Shown here in pieces: positions 1-8,905 of a stretch of DNA of 64,000 nt. The DNA is taken from the NCBI GenBank assembly GCA_951213105.1, contig OX578150.1, positions 28,575,052 through 28,639,051 of the forward strand. Reading direction: 5' to 3'. The notes beneath the pieces are model-generated. The model saw nothing but the letters and a program-made list of their open reading frames with translations, was not told the origin of the DNA and did no database searches. Positions within the stretch are counted from its first letter, which is position 1, and each line of letters starts with the position of its first letter. The DNA comes from Amaurobius ferox. Its lineage: Eukaryota; Arthropoda; Arachnida; Araneae; Amaurobiidae. The translations under genes and the position numbers were made by a program.

Positions 1-495
1 ATTTAATTCCTCCTCTGAAAAATTTTTAGCCCTAGAAATTGTACTTTTTAAGTTGTCTCTTTTCTTTGATAATCCTTCTTTTAGATGTTTAGCTTTTGCA
101 TACATCTCCTCTAATTTTTCTTGATCGTTTAAAAATACTGAAGGTCTGTATAATTTTTCCTCTTTTAATTATCTTAAATTTAAATTTTGATCGATATCAT
201 AAGTAATAGATACTAATTCTTTCACAGCTTCAATAGGCTCTTCTATAGATGGAAATGAAATATTTTCTATAACATTTTGAATACTTTTTACAACCTCTTT
301 ATTTGATTTTTCATATTTTTCAATTTCTTGAGTGACTGGTTTATGAAATTACTCTAAGGTTTTTTGAATACCTAATTTTTCTTTTAGTTGATCTTCACTA
401 TTCTTTCTTATTTCTTTTTCTAATTCTACTAATTTAATTGAATCTTTTATTTGCTTTATAAGCTTTTGTTTTTGATCTTTTTCTAATTTGTTCAT
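1..495 (-). pseudogene. Polinton-borne coiled-coil-like protein, broken, runs off left edge
   Basis: Reading leftward from an ATG at 495 there is a Lys/Glu-rich, hydrophilic reading frame that continues past the window edge, interrupted by TAA at 349-351 and again at 169-171. Without those two stops the frame would be open over the whole 495 bases. Composition (K, E, I, Q heptad-like runs) suggests a coiled coil. I do not recognise the family. The start lies in TATAAATG, the junction motif that recurs in this element. It diverges from the plus-strand ATPase gene, so the short gap at 496-556 would hold both promoters. Two in-frame stops with otherwise intact sequence fit point-mutation decay. 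Confidence 0.55.
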
Positions 496-509
496 TTATA
501 TAATATTAA

Positions 510-557
510 TTTTTTACTGCAGCTAATTTTATTTTTTACTACAGTTTTTTACTACAG
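510..557 (+). repeat. Three tandem splice-acceptor-like motifs before the ATPase P-loop
   Basis: TTTTTTACTGCAG (510-522) is followed by two TTTTTTACTACAG copies (532-544 and 545-557). Each is a pyrimidine tract ending in CAG, and the last G is the first base of the Walker A glycine codon. The repeat could be a duplicated 3' splice site or an AT-rich promoter duplication. The sequence alone does not decide. Confidence 0.5.
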
Positions 558-1168
558 GGCCTTCAGGTTCAGGTAAAACAAATTTACTGTTAAATTTGAT
601 TTATGATTTTTTAAATTTTGATGCACTGTATATCTGTGCAAAAGATTTATACGAACCTAAATATTCTAAATTACAAGAAATATATACATTGTTTGAAGAT
701 ATAGAAAGAGAAGATATTTTTAAATGTGAGAAGAATAAGAAAACATTATTAGAATTATATGATAAATACAAAAAAGAAGTATTCTTTCCTTCAGATGATT
801 TTATTACTGTAGATGATTTAAATCCTACATTAAAGAATTTAGTTATTTTCGATGATTGTGTGACTGAGAAAGATCAAAAAACCATTCAAGAATTATTTAT
901 CAGAGGTAGAAAGAAAAACGCATCTATTATTTATTTATCACAGTCATACTATTATACAAAACCTATCAATATAAGAAATAACTGTAATTACTTTATATTT
1001 TTCAATCTACAACCAAAAGAAATTCAACAGATTATAAGAGATATAGATGGTAAATTAAGTACTGAAGAATTCAAACATCATACGTATGTTCAAAAACAAT
1101 ACGATTTTTTAATGTTAGATTTAGTGAATCCGAAATTGAGATACAGAAATTTTTTTTATCCTATATAA
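527..1168 (+). CDS. Polinton packaging ATPase (FtsK/HerA-like), N-terminus unresolved
   Basis: P-loop ATPase of the A32/FtsK-HerA type that in Polintons is thought to drive genome packaging. Walker A is GPSGSGKT at 557-580, and a Walker B-like NLVIFDD lies at about 838-858. A downstream SIIYLSQS segment matches the sensor region of such ATPases. The frame is open from 527 to the TAA at 1166-1168 without internal stops, about 213 codons, slightly short for the family. There is no ATG before the P-loop, so the true start is lost or lies in an upstream exon. The next gene starts 5 bases after the stop. Identification is strong; intactness is doubtful because of the missing start. Confidence 0.85.
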   Translation, partial: FYFLLQFFTTGPSGSGKTNLLLNLIYDFLNFDALYICAKDLYEPKYSKLQEIYTLFEDIEREDIFKCEKNKKTLLELYDKYKKEVFFPSDDFITVDDLNPTLKNLVIFDDCVTEKDQKTIQELFIRGRKKNASIIYLSQSYYYTKPINIRNNCNYFIFFNLQPKEIQQIIRDIDGKLSTEEFKHHTYVQKQYDFLMLDLVNPKLRYRNFFYPI

Positions 1169-1173
1169 ATGAT

Positions 1174-1566
1174 ATGGAAGAATATTTAGAAAAAATATTG
1201 TATGTTTACAGAAAGAGTAGAAATTTGTATCAAAAGACAAGTATTTCATTATCAGTAAGTAAGGTCATTCTAAGTGGAACGGGTTTATCGGCTATTGCCT
1301 TTCTTCCGCTTGCTTTTTTTAGTTTATCGGTTGGTATAGTAGAAGCTATTGATCTTGCATTAAAAATAGCAGAAAGGAAAGAAGAATATAGACATTGTTA
1401 TAATTTTTATAAAGAACTCATTAATTCGTTTAAAGCTAAGGATATGACAGAAGAAGAAATTTATATGCGTGAAAAGGATTTCATAAAAAGTTTAAAATTT
1501 AATCCAGTTGAAAAATACGTAAAACAAATGCAATTGAATGGATATAAATTTATTCATCCTAAATAA
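1174..1566 (+). CDS. Small Polinton membrane protein
   Basis: An intact 130-residue ORF starting 5 bases after the ATPase stop and ending in TAA that abuts the next ATG directly. Residues about 31-60 form one long hydrophobic stretch rich in L, I, A, F and G, which looks like a single or hairpin membrane segment. The C-terminal half is charged and helical in composition. It has no signal peptide of standard form and no recognisable enzymatic motif. Polintons often carry small membrane proteins next to the ATPase, so virion or membrane association is possible, but I do not recognise a named family. Confidence 0.6.
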   Translation: MEEYLEKILYVYRKSRNLYQKTSISLSVSKVILSGTGLSAIAFLPLAFFSLSVGIVEAIDLALKIAERKEEYRHCYNFYKELINSFKAKDMTEEEIYMREKDFIKSLKFNPVEKYVKQMQLNGYKFIHPK

Positions 1567-1886
1567 ATGAAAGGTGGTGATATTGTTGGATGGTTACAAG
1601 ATAAAATAAATCCTCCAGAAATGCATTTACCAGGATATCAATATTGTGGTCCATTTACAAAATTAGAAAAAAGATTACAACGTGGTGATCCAGGAATAAA
1701 TAAAGTTGATAAAGCATATAAAAACATGATATTTCTTATAGTAAAGCAAAAGATACAAAAAAGAGACATGTTGCTGATCAAGAATTAATATATGATTTAA
1801 ATACAATACAAGATCCAACATTTCGAGAAAGATTAGATAAAGGAATTATTAAACCTATTATTAAAGCTAAAAAACTTTTGGGTTAG
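1567..1886 (+). pseudogene. PLA2-like minor capsid-type protein, frameshifted
   Basis: The N-terminal frame (1567-1788) contains the LPGYQYCGPFTKLEKRL region typical of the phospholipase A2-like domain found in parvoviral VP1 and in Polinton proteins. Around 1722-1730 the frame breaks. In a different frame an HDISY segment, the His-Asp catalytic pair of this fold, continues to a TAG at 1884-1886. Near the active site a Tyr occurs where a Cys is usual (KAYK). In relatives the domain is thought to help membrane breach during entry. Here it is inactive by frameshift. Length of about 106 codons fits the family. The start is TAAATG, sharing the stop of the upstream gene. Confidence 0.7.
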
Positions 1887-1900
1887 AAATATCTCCTGAT

Positions 1901-2035
1901 ATGTATTGTGTCAAGTGCAAAAAGAAAACCAAAACTAAAAATTATTATGAAACTACTTCTAAAAATAATAAACCAGTTGGTAAAGGTATTTGTACAATTT
2001 GTGGAAGTAAAAAGAATACTTTTTTAGGAATTTAA
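1901..2035 (+). CDS. 44-residue zinc-ribbon protein of the Polinton
   Basis: ATG at 1901, TAA at 2033. The short protein has two CxxC pairs (CVKC near the N-terminus and CTIC near residue 34) separated by a Lys/Thr/Asn-rich linker, the layout of a compact zinc ribbon. It lies between the PLA2-like gene and the integrase, and its stop overlaps the open frame that leads into the integrase. Similar tiny CxxC...CxxC ORFs are common in Polintons. The function is unknown; nucleic-acid binding or a role with the integrase is plausible. Confidence 0.6.
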   Translation: MYCVKCKKKTKTKNYYETTSKNNKPVGKGICTICGSKKNTFLGI

Positions 2036-3039
2036 AAGAGACATATTATAATCCAGAAACAGGTTATTGTGGTATTCAAGAATTGAAAAGAAAAATAGGA
2101 TTACCTAATGTTGAAGAATTTTTACATGAACAAGATGTATATACTAGATATAAACCTGTCATTCGTAAATTTAAAAGAAGGAGAGTTTATGTTCCAAACA
2201 GTAATAATCAATTTGACGCTGATTTGTTATTTATAAAAAATTATAGCAAATATAACGATGGAACTAATTATTTGTTAACAGTTATAGATGCTTTTAATAA
2301 ATATGCTTGGGCTTTCCCAATAAAAAGAAAAACATCTGAAGAAGTAGTACAAGGTTTCAAGCAAGTTTTTAAAGAAAGAAAGCCAAAATTCATTTTGACA
2401 GATGACGATACTGAATTTACAGGAAAAGTTACACAAAAATTATTCAAAGATAATAATATACATTGGTTTACGACTTATAATAAAGAAATAAAATCTGCAA
2501 TAGCTGAGAGATTTAATAGAAGTATAAGAGAAAAAATTATAAAATATATGCATGCTAACAATACTAAAAGATATATTGATGTACTACCCAAATTACTTAA
2601 AAATTATAACAATTCATATCATAGATCAATAAAAATGACACCCGTTGAGGCTAGTCGAGACGAAAATAAATCTCAAGTTTATAAAAATTTATATATTCAA
2701 AAGATCATAAAAAAACCTAAATTTAAGATAGGGGATAGTGTTAGAATATCAACAATTAAAAACACATTCAGGAAAGTAGATGATTCTACATTTAATGAAG
2801 AAATTTTTATAGTATTTGAAGTATTAAAAACAGATCCTATTACTTATCGATTAAAAGATTTAAACAGTAAAGAAACTGAAGGAACTTTTTATGAAAATGA
2901 AATGGTAAAATGTAATAAAAAAGATGATGTGTATAAAATTGAAAAAATCATAAAAAAGAAAGGTAATAAATATTTTGTAAAATGGTTAGGATATCCAGAT
3001 GAATTTAATAGTTGGACATCTGATTTATACAATGTTTAA
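2011..3039 (+). CDS. Retroviral-type integrase with C-terminal chromodomain (Polinton INT)
   Basis: An rve-superfamily integrase that inserts the element into the genome. The frame is open from 2011; no ATG precedes the conserved N-terminus, and 2083 is a TTG, so the start has been lost or lies upstream. The DDE triad is visible: D in FDADLL (about 2220), D in ILTDDDTEF (about 2401) and E in SAIAERFNR (about 2506), with D-34-E spacing. After an SH3-like region (about 2720-2900) comes a chromodomain (about 2932-3030) with the YFVKWLGYP core, expected to read histone methyl marks and bias targeting. The core has no internal stop, unlike the polymerase. It is preceded by the zinc-ribbon ORF and followed by a hairpin. 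Confidence 0.9.
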   Translation, partial: KEYFFRNLKETYYNPETGYCGIQELKRKIGLPNVEEFLHEQDVYTRYKPVIRKFKRRRVYVPNSNNQFDADLLFIKNYSKYNDGTNYLLTVIDAFNKYAWAFPIKRKTSEEVVQGFKQVFKERKPKFILTDDDTEFTGKVTQKLFKDNNIHWFTTYNKEIKSAIAERFNRSIREKIIKYMHANNTKRYIDVLPKLLKNYNNSYHRSIKMTPVEASRDENKSQVYKNLYIQKIIKKPKFKIGDSVRISTIKNTFRKVDDSTFNEEIFIVFEVLKTDPITYRLKDLNSKETEGTFYENEMVKCNKKDDVYKIEKIIKKKGNKYFVKWLGYPDEFNSWTSDLYNV

Positions 3040-3085
3040 AGATAGATGGTATAATAAAGGTGATCCTTGGGAATCATTAATATGA
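3032..3085 (+). CDS. Possible 17-residue ORF after the integrase
   Basis: ATG at 3032 overlaps the integrase stop and runs to TGA at 3083. It is Trp-rich, with a KGDPWESL end. Its position just before the hairpin could be chance. I do not recognise it. Confidence 0.2.
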   Translation: MFKDRWYNKGDPWESLI

Positions 3086-3094
3086 TGATTTAAC

Positions 3095-3114
3095 GGGGTG
3101 GGATCTATCACCCC
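3095..3114 (+). terminator. G/C-rich hairpin after the integrase gene
   Basis: GGGGTG (3095-3100) pairs with CACCCC (3109-3114) across an 8-base loop, in an otherwise very AT-rich region and directly downstream of the integrase. Similar hairpins follow the last gene, so a transcript-end role is likely but unproven. Confidence 0.4.
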
Positions 3115-3156
3115 CAATAAATATGAATAAAACTGTTATTAATACGTAGTAAATAA

Positions 3157-3588
3157 ATGAATGTTAACTTTTTTGACGGTGTTGAAATTGTTGAATCCAT
3201 TGATATTTCAGATAATGAAGTTTCAGATAATAAAGTAGCGCATAATTTAAAGATGAAATTAATCTATGATTCTTCTTCAGAAGAAGAATATTTTTATGTT
3301 ATAGATTATGAGAGTTTAAAACAAAGATATAAAAGTAGAATTAGTTATTTTAATCGAATAAAAAGGAGGTATAATATTACTCAAGAAGTTGAGGATATGT
3401 TTTTAAAATTTTTAGATTTTATGTATTATGAGAAATCAGTTAATTATTATTATTTTATGAAAAAGATTTGTGATATTTTTAATATTGAAAATAATATAAA
3501 GGTCCAAAGACTTTGTTATAAAGTCAAAAAGAAATATGAAAAAATATGGAATGCCTTTAAAAAAATGTTTCCTAATAAATGGATGTGA
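3157..3588 (+). CDS. Polinton hypothetical protein, acidic N-terminus and basic C-terminus
   Basis: An intact 143-residue ORF starting in TAAATG (3154-3159). The first 50 residues are Asp/Glu/Ser-rich (SSSEEE). The rest is rich in Tyr, Phe and Lys and looks helical. No catalytic or zinc motif is visible and I do not recognise a family. Its last codons overlap the next small ORF (ATG at 3579), and its 3' end is part of a 28-base direct repeat with 3804-3831. Confidence 0.5.
   Translation: MNVNFFDGVEIVESIDISDNEVSDNKVAHNLKMKLIYDSSSEEEYFYVIDYESLKQRYKSRISYFNRIKRRYNITQEVEDMFLKFLDFMYYEKSVNYYYFMKKICDIFNIENNIKVQRLCYKVKKKYEKIWNAFKKMFPNKWM
3556..3583 (+). repeat. 28-base direct repeat, copy 1 (second copy 3804-3831)
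   Basis: The 28 bases here, starting TTTAAAAAAATG and ending AATAAATGGA, recur exactly at 3804-3831. Both copies end on an ATG that opens a zinc-finger ORF (3579 and 3827), so a gene-junction segment has been duplicated. Confidence 0.8.
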
Positions 3589-3698
3589 CAAGAATATGCA
3601 CACACTGTAAGATTATAAAACCAATAGATGATTTCTATAAACATCGTAATTATGGTAAATTTAATCGTGACAGTGTTAGTAAATTTGTAAATCTATGA
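3579..3698 (+). CDS. 39-residue ORF with a CxxC motif
   Basis: Starts at the ATG in AATAAATGG and ends with TGA at 3696. It contains CTHC followed by Lys, Ile and Asp-Asp-Phe residues. Alone it has one CxxC pair. It may be a truncated zinc-binding domain whose second pair was lost, or continue out of frame into the next ORF, which overlaps its stop by ATGA. Confidence 0.35.
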   Translation: MDVTRICTHCKIIKPIDDFYKHRNYGKFNRDSVSKFVNL

Positions 3699-3808
3699 TT
3701 AGTTATACGAAATATAATTGTGAATGTGGACAACAGTATACATATCTTCATAAACAAGGACATTTGAGAAGTAATTATCATATCAAGCGAGTTGTGGAAA
3801 GTATTTAA
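3695..3808 (+). CDS. 37-residue C2H2-like zinc-finger ORF
   Basis: ATG at 3695 overlaps the previous TGA as ATGA. It contains CEC followed by GHLRSNYH, the general shape of a C2H2 finger. It ends with TAA at 3806 inside the second copy of the 28-base repeat. With the neighbouring ORF it may be the remains of a single zinc-finger gene. Confidence 0.35.
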   Translation: MISYTKYNCECGQQYTYLHKQGHLRSNYHIKRVVESI

Positions 3809-3826
3809 AAAAATGTTTCCTAATAA

Positions 3827-4525
3827 ATGGACATGTTACTGAGAGCAAAGATTATTAATAAACTTAGAAATGTAGTAAAACAATTGAATATTAAACAACC
3901 TAAAGGTTGTAAGAAGGATAATTTAATTAGATTATTAATTAAATATATCAGCAAAACAGGTGAATATAAACCTGTTTTAGTAGAATTATTAAATTTAGAT
4001 ATATCAAAATACTTAGAAAAAAAGAAAAACATATTTATTGATAAACCTGAAAAACGTAAAAAAATTAAAAAGATTTTTGATTCTTTTAGTTTAAGATTTG
4101 ATAAAAATGATTTTAAATCTGTAATTTTCTTTCCTGAATTATTTACACTAGAAGAAAATCTTGAAAAGTTATTTACAGAAGATAGAAAATGTCGTATATG
4201 CGGTAAATATTACGAAACTGAAGATAAAGAAAAACATATAAAGAAAGACTTAATGATTAAAAGATCAAAACAAAAGAGAAAATGTATTATTTGCGGTATA
4301 TATTATAAACATTTAGAAAATCACATATCAAGTCGAAAACATAAAAAAGCATTATTAAATGATGAAGGTAATGTAGAAATTAAGGAATATGAAACTGCTT
4401 ATATATCTAGATTAAGATCATATAGAATTAATAATTGTAATAATATTAAAATCCCTCTAGAATTTTTAGAAGATGAAAAGAAAGGTTGTAATAAAAAAAA
4501 TAAAGCAAATTTTGGAAGAATTTAA
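3827..4525 (+). pseudogene. N-terminal zinc-finger segment of Polinton DNA polymerase B
   Basis: A 232-codon open frame that I read as the N-terminal extension of the polymerase. It has a Lys-rich start with a possible SAP-like helix pair (residues about 5-45), then CRICG followed by a Glu/Lys/His segment (about 4194-4250), then CIICGIYYKHLENH...H, a clear C2H2 finger (about 4283-4345). From about 4480 the same conserved stretch continues in another frame (the segment starting at 4473), so a frameshift most likely separates it from the polymerase body. The start is TAAATG. Zinc fingers before protein-primed PolB are common in Polintons. That it was once one polypeptide with the next entry is an inference. 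Confidence 0.65.
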
Positions 4526-7500
4526 TGGTATAAAGGTAAATTTTAATTTGTTTTGTTTGTATAAATTGAATGAAGAAATTCAAGAATTTACATTCAAAAC
4601 TGAGAATCAAATTATATTAAAATCTAATGATTTACATATTTTTTATGATTATGTTATTGACAACTTAATAAATGAATCTGATGATTTTATATCAAAAGGA
4701 TCTGGTTGGAGTCTTGAAGAAATTAAATTTTTGGAATTGAGAACAAATAAGTATCAACCCTTGAGAGGATCAAGTTATATTGATGTACCTGAAAACATTA
4801 AATCTAAACAAGCTATAATAAATGTAAAAAATAAAGATAATAAATGTTTTATGTGGTCTATATTATCAGCAATTCATCCTGTAAAAAAAGATCCTCAAAG
4901 AGTGTCAAAATATGAACAATATAAAGATGAATTAAATTTTAAAGGAATTGATTTTCCTGTTTCATTAGACAATATTAAGAAATTTGAAAAACTAAATAAT
5001 ATATCTGTAAATGTTTATGGTTATGATGGTTCAATTTATCCACTTAGAATAACTAACAATAAATTAGAAAAACATGTAAACTTGTTTTATATGAAAGATG
5101 AAAAAAATGATCATTATTGTTGGATTAAAAATATGAATAGTTTGATCAGATTACAAATTACTCATCATCGTATATTTTTATGTGATAGATGTTTAAATCA
5201 TTTTTATTCTGAGGAAAGATTAAAGATACATGAGGAATACTGTAAGGAGAAAGAAGTTGTCACAATTAAAATGCCTAAAAAAAGTGAAGTCATTCAATTT
5301 AAAAATCATGAAAGAAAAATCAGAGTACCATATACTATATATGCTGATTTTGAATCTCTCTTACCTAAAATTGATACATGTGAGCAAGATCAAACTAAAT
5401 CATATACTGTGAAATATCAAAAACATGTAGCAGATGCATTTTGTTACTATATCAAATATGAAAATGAATACTTTAAACCTCCTGTTGTTTATAGAGGACC
5501 TGATACAATGAAAAAGTTTGTATCTATGTTAAAAGAGGATACTCTTAAAATTGAAAAATTTATAATAGAAAAAACTAAAAAATATGAAAGTATCAAATCA
5601 ATGATAGAGTTCGATGAAAATCATTATAAAAGATCTATATTTCACATATTTGTCATATATGTGAAAAACAAATCTTAAAGGATGAAAAAGTAATTGATCA
5701 TTGTCATATAACTGGAAAATATAGGGGTCCTGCTCATAATGTTTGTAATTTAAATTATCAAATTCCAAAATTTATTCCAGTAAAAATCCATAATTTAACA
5801 GGTTATGATTCTCATTTGTTTATAAAAGAACTTGGATTTGATAAATCAGAAATAGATGCTATACCTAATACTGAAGAAAAATATATATCTTTCAGCAAAA
5901 AAATAGGAGGTATGAAATTGAGATTTATTGATTGATTTAAATTTATGTCTTGCAGTTTAGATAATTTATCAAAAAACTTAAGACCAGAGAATGAAATAAA
6001 TAGATGTCCTCCAAAAATACGGAAAATGAAATATATTAAATACTTAAAATCAAAATTTAGAGAGACATTATTACATTTTCCTGATGATAAATTAGATCTC
6101 ATTACAAGAAAAGGTGTATATCCCTATGATTATATGGATTCTAGAGATAAATACAAAGAAACAGAATTACCTTCAAAAGATAAATTTTATAATAAATTGA
6201 ATGAATGTAATATAACTGATGAAGAATATAAACATGCTCAACGTGTTTGGAAAGAATTTAATATAAAAAATTTAGGTGAATATACAGATTTATATGTCAA
6301 AACAGATGTATTAATTTTAACAGATGTATTTGAAAATTTTAGAGATGTTTGTTTAAAAACTTATAAATTAGATCCAGATTGGTATTTTACTGCTCCTGGT
6401 TTATCTTGGGATGCAATGTTAAAAATAACAAATGTTAAATTAGATTTATTAAATAATTATGATATGATTCTCATGATAGAAAAAGGTTTAAGAGGAGGTG
6501 TTTCATAATGTTGTAATAGATATGGAAAAGCAAATAATAAATATATGAAAAATTATGATAATAGTAAAGAATCCAATTATTTAATGTATTTGGATGCTAA
6601 TAATTTATATGGATGAGCTATGAGTCAATATTTACCATATGGAGAATTTAAATGGTGTAATGGTGATGAAATAAATTATGTTAAACGTGAAGTTTATAAC
6701 CATAAAATAAAAGATGATTCAGAGAATGGATATATATTTGAAATTAGTTTAAGATATCCAAAAGAGTTGCATGATTATCATTCAGATTTACTATTATGTC
6801 CTGAAAATAGAATTCCTAAAAATTCGAAACAAGGTAAGTTATTAACAACTTTATACGATAAAGAGAAATATGTAGTTCATTATAGAAGTTTAAAACAATA
6901 TTTGAAAATGGGTTTAAAGGCTGTAAGAGTACATAGAGTATTACAATTTAAACAATCGAATTGGTTGAAAAAATATATAGATTTAAACACTGAAATGAGA
7001 TAAAAAGCTGCTCATGATTTTGAGAAAGATTTTTATAAATTGATGAATAATTCAGTATTTGGAAAAACTATGGAAAATATAAGAAAACGAATCGATGTAA
7101 GATTATGTTGTAATTATGATCAAGTTAAAAAATTAATTGCTAAACCCAATTTCAAATGTAGAACTATTTTTGATGAAAATTTGGTAGCTGTTCACATGAA
7201 AAAAACAAAACTATATTTTAATAAACCGATTTATGTTGGAATGAGTATATTAGATTTATCTAAACATTTAATGTATGATTATCATTATAATGTTATGAAA
7301 CCGAGATATAAAGATAATATTAAGTTTTTATATATGGATACAGATAGCTTTATATATGATATTAAAACATATGTCTTTTATGTAGATATGAAGTCAATGA
7401 TTGATTATTTCGATAACTCTGATTATCAAGTAAATAATCCATATAATATACCTAGATGTAATAAGAAAGTATTAGGTAAAATGAAAGATAAAAATAGCGG

Positions 7501-7874
7501 TGTGATTATGGAAGAATTTGTAGGTTTAAGAAGTAAAATGTATTCAATAAGATTAGAAAAACAGAGTGTTGAAGAATATAATAATAATGAAGAAGATATA
7601 GAAAACCATAAAAAATTTGAGACTAAGAAGTCTAAAGGAACTGAGACTAGTACCGTTAAAAACAGAATATCATTTGAAGATTATAAAGACTGTTTATTAA
7701 ATAAAAAACTCAATATAGGACACAGAATTTAATTAGAAGTATAAGAAACATGAATTGTATTCAATTCAAGTGAACAAGATAGCTTTATCAGCAAAAGATG
7801 ATAAAAGATTTATATTAGAAGATGGTATGAATACTAGAGCTTTAGGACATTATAAAAATGTTAATTCTATATAA
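4473..7874 (+). pseudogene. Protein-primed type B DNA polymerase of the Polinton, broken
   Basis: This enzyme would replicate the element. Visible in order: the conserved N-terminal region with ISKGSGWSLEEI and KCFMWSILSA (about 4694-4872), YADFE (exonuclease I, about 5339), a CHICEK...DHCHITGKYRGPAHN zinc/insertion motif in a shifted frame (about 5656-5740), NLTGYDSHL (exonuclease II, about 5795), DANNLYG (motif A, about 6595), NSVFGKT (motif B, about 7048), YMDTDS (motif C, about 7333) and a C-terminal VNKIALSAKDDKR block (about 7771). Breaks: frameshift at about 5640-5655, stops at about 5935 (TGA), 6507 (TAA), 6615 (TGA, after LYG) and 7001 (TAA), and a frameshift at 7733-7743. The final stop is at 7872. 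About 1130 codons, a normal length. Family identity is secure and the gene is dead. Confidence 0.9.
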
Positions 7875-8082
7875 ATGGATGAGTGCTTAGGTGGAGCTTT
7901 AAATTTTACAAATTCTGAAGACTATTTGACTTATCTTTGTAAAGAATTGTATGATCATACTAAAAAACTATTATCAGAAAGTTTTCAAAGGATTAGGAGT
8001 TTTATATGTTATTTCAAAGAACTTATTCTATCACGATAAGCAAGGAGAATTTATATTTATAAAAATGTTTACTAATAAATAG
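7875..8082 (+). pseudogene. Small Polinton protein downstream of PolB, frameshifted
   Basis: Starts at an ATG abutting the polymerase stop (TAAATG). The first frame ends at TAA 8037. A frame change near 7980 gives a continuation to TAG at 8080, with hydrophobic and Tyr-rich content (LGVLYVIS). Total about 68 codons. I do not recognise the family. Lack of a stop in the alternative frame across the break supports a recent indel. Confidence 0.45.
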
Positions 8083-8364
8083 AAGAGTTCAATAGACTGA
8101 GAGGTTATCATAAAACGTTTAAATTAAATGATTTAAATCCTGGGGAATATGATCTGATATCATTGACAAAAATTAATACTAAATATGGAGATTCAGTAAT
8201 CGTAAAGTTAGATGTAGAAGCTAAAGAAAAAGAGTATTACCTTGCGAATAAACATGGGAAAACTTTCTGATGTATCAATAAATAAAATCAATAAAGGTAG
8301 ATATATATTTAAGTATTCGGGTATGATAGATGATAAATTCGAATATGAATTAGAGAAAGCTTAA
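8065..8364 (+). pseudogene. Small Polinton protein, possibly OB-fold-like, frameshifted
   Basis: A coding-like stretch with segments LNDLNPGEYDLISL and TKYGDSVIVKLD ending at TAA 8362. The pattern of short beta strands with a TKYG turn resembles small OB-fold-like ssDNA-binding proteins, but this is a weak inference. The expected ATG in the AATAAATGG junction reads ATA here (about 8078), and one frameshift lies near 8270. This is the last gene before a strong hairpin. Confidence 0.4.
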
Positions 8365-8373
8365 TCATTTTTC

Positions 8374-8396
8374 AGTGGGGGGGCGTCACCCCCACT
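8374..8396 (+). terminator. 8-bp G/C hairpin after the last Polinton gene
   Basis: AGTGGGGG (8374-8381) pairs perfectly with CCCCCACT (8389-8396) over a 7-base loop, 10 bases after the last stop codon. It is the same class of structure as at 3095-3114. Confidence 0.5.
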
Positions 8397-8463
8397 ATAA
8401 TTATCAGATGTTTTGTATATTCATAATGATTTCATATTTTTATAATTCTCTTTAATTTTATAA

Positions 8464-8528
8464 AAAATGTTTAGATTTAGTTAAACATTTTCTATTAAAT
8501 ATATGGGGGGGGGGTCTCAACCCCACCC
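8464..8528. terminator. Two further hairpins in the Polinton 3' region
   Basis: AAAATGTTTA (8464-8473) pairs with TAAACATTTT (8482-8491), 10 bp over an 8-base loop. A G-run at about 8505-8514 faces CCCC (8521-8524) across TCTCAA. The function is unknown; both continue the hairpin-rich theme of this end. Confidence 0.4.
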
Positions 8529-8538
8529 TTTAAAAACA

Positions 8539-8905
8539 GGGGCTTCCATTCATTTGGAGGTCCTCTTTTTTCACGCATTTATTTTATATAATTCACTGTG
8601 AAATCATACTTTTAATAAATCTAGCTTTTTAACTAAAAAGTTCACTATTAAAAGGTATATATACACATTTTTAATATATTAGAGGACTTCCATTCATTTG
8701 GAGGTCCTCTTTTTTTTCACGCATTTATTTTAAATAATTCACTGCATACTTTTAATATGTCTTGCTTTTTAACAAAAAAAGTTCACTGTTTAAAGGTACA
8801 TATATTAGAAGACTTCCATTCAGGTCCTCTTTTTTCACGCATTTATTTTATATGTCTAGCTTTTTAACTAAAAAAGTTCAGTAATTCATTGTTAAAATTT
8901 GGTCT
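8539..8905 (+). repeat. Tandem array of about 130-140-bp units with hairpin plus T-run
   Basis: Three successive units start with an inverted pair (GAGGACTTCC ... GGAGGTCCTC in the second) followed by 6-9 T and CACGCATTTATTTTA. Hairpins lie at about 8540-8565, 8682-8709 and 8808-8829. The third is shortened in its loop. The arrangement looks like an intrinsic terminator repeated three times near the right end of the Polinton. Confidence 0.7.

Noticed and set aside
5935..7001. Alternative genetic code (TGA or TAA recoded) in the polymerase
   Set aside because: Both stop types occur at Trp, Ser, Gln and Lys-like positions alongside frameshifts, which fits simple decay.
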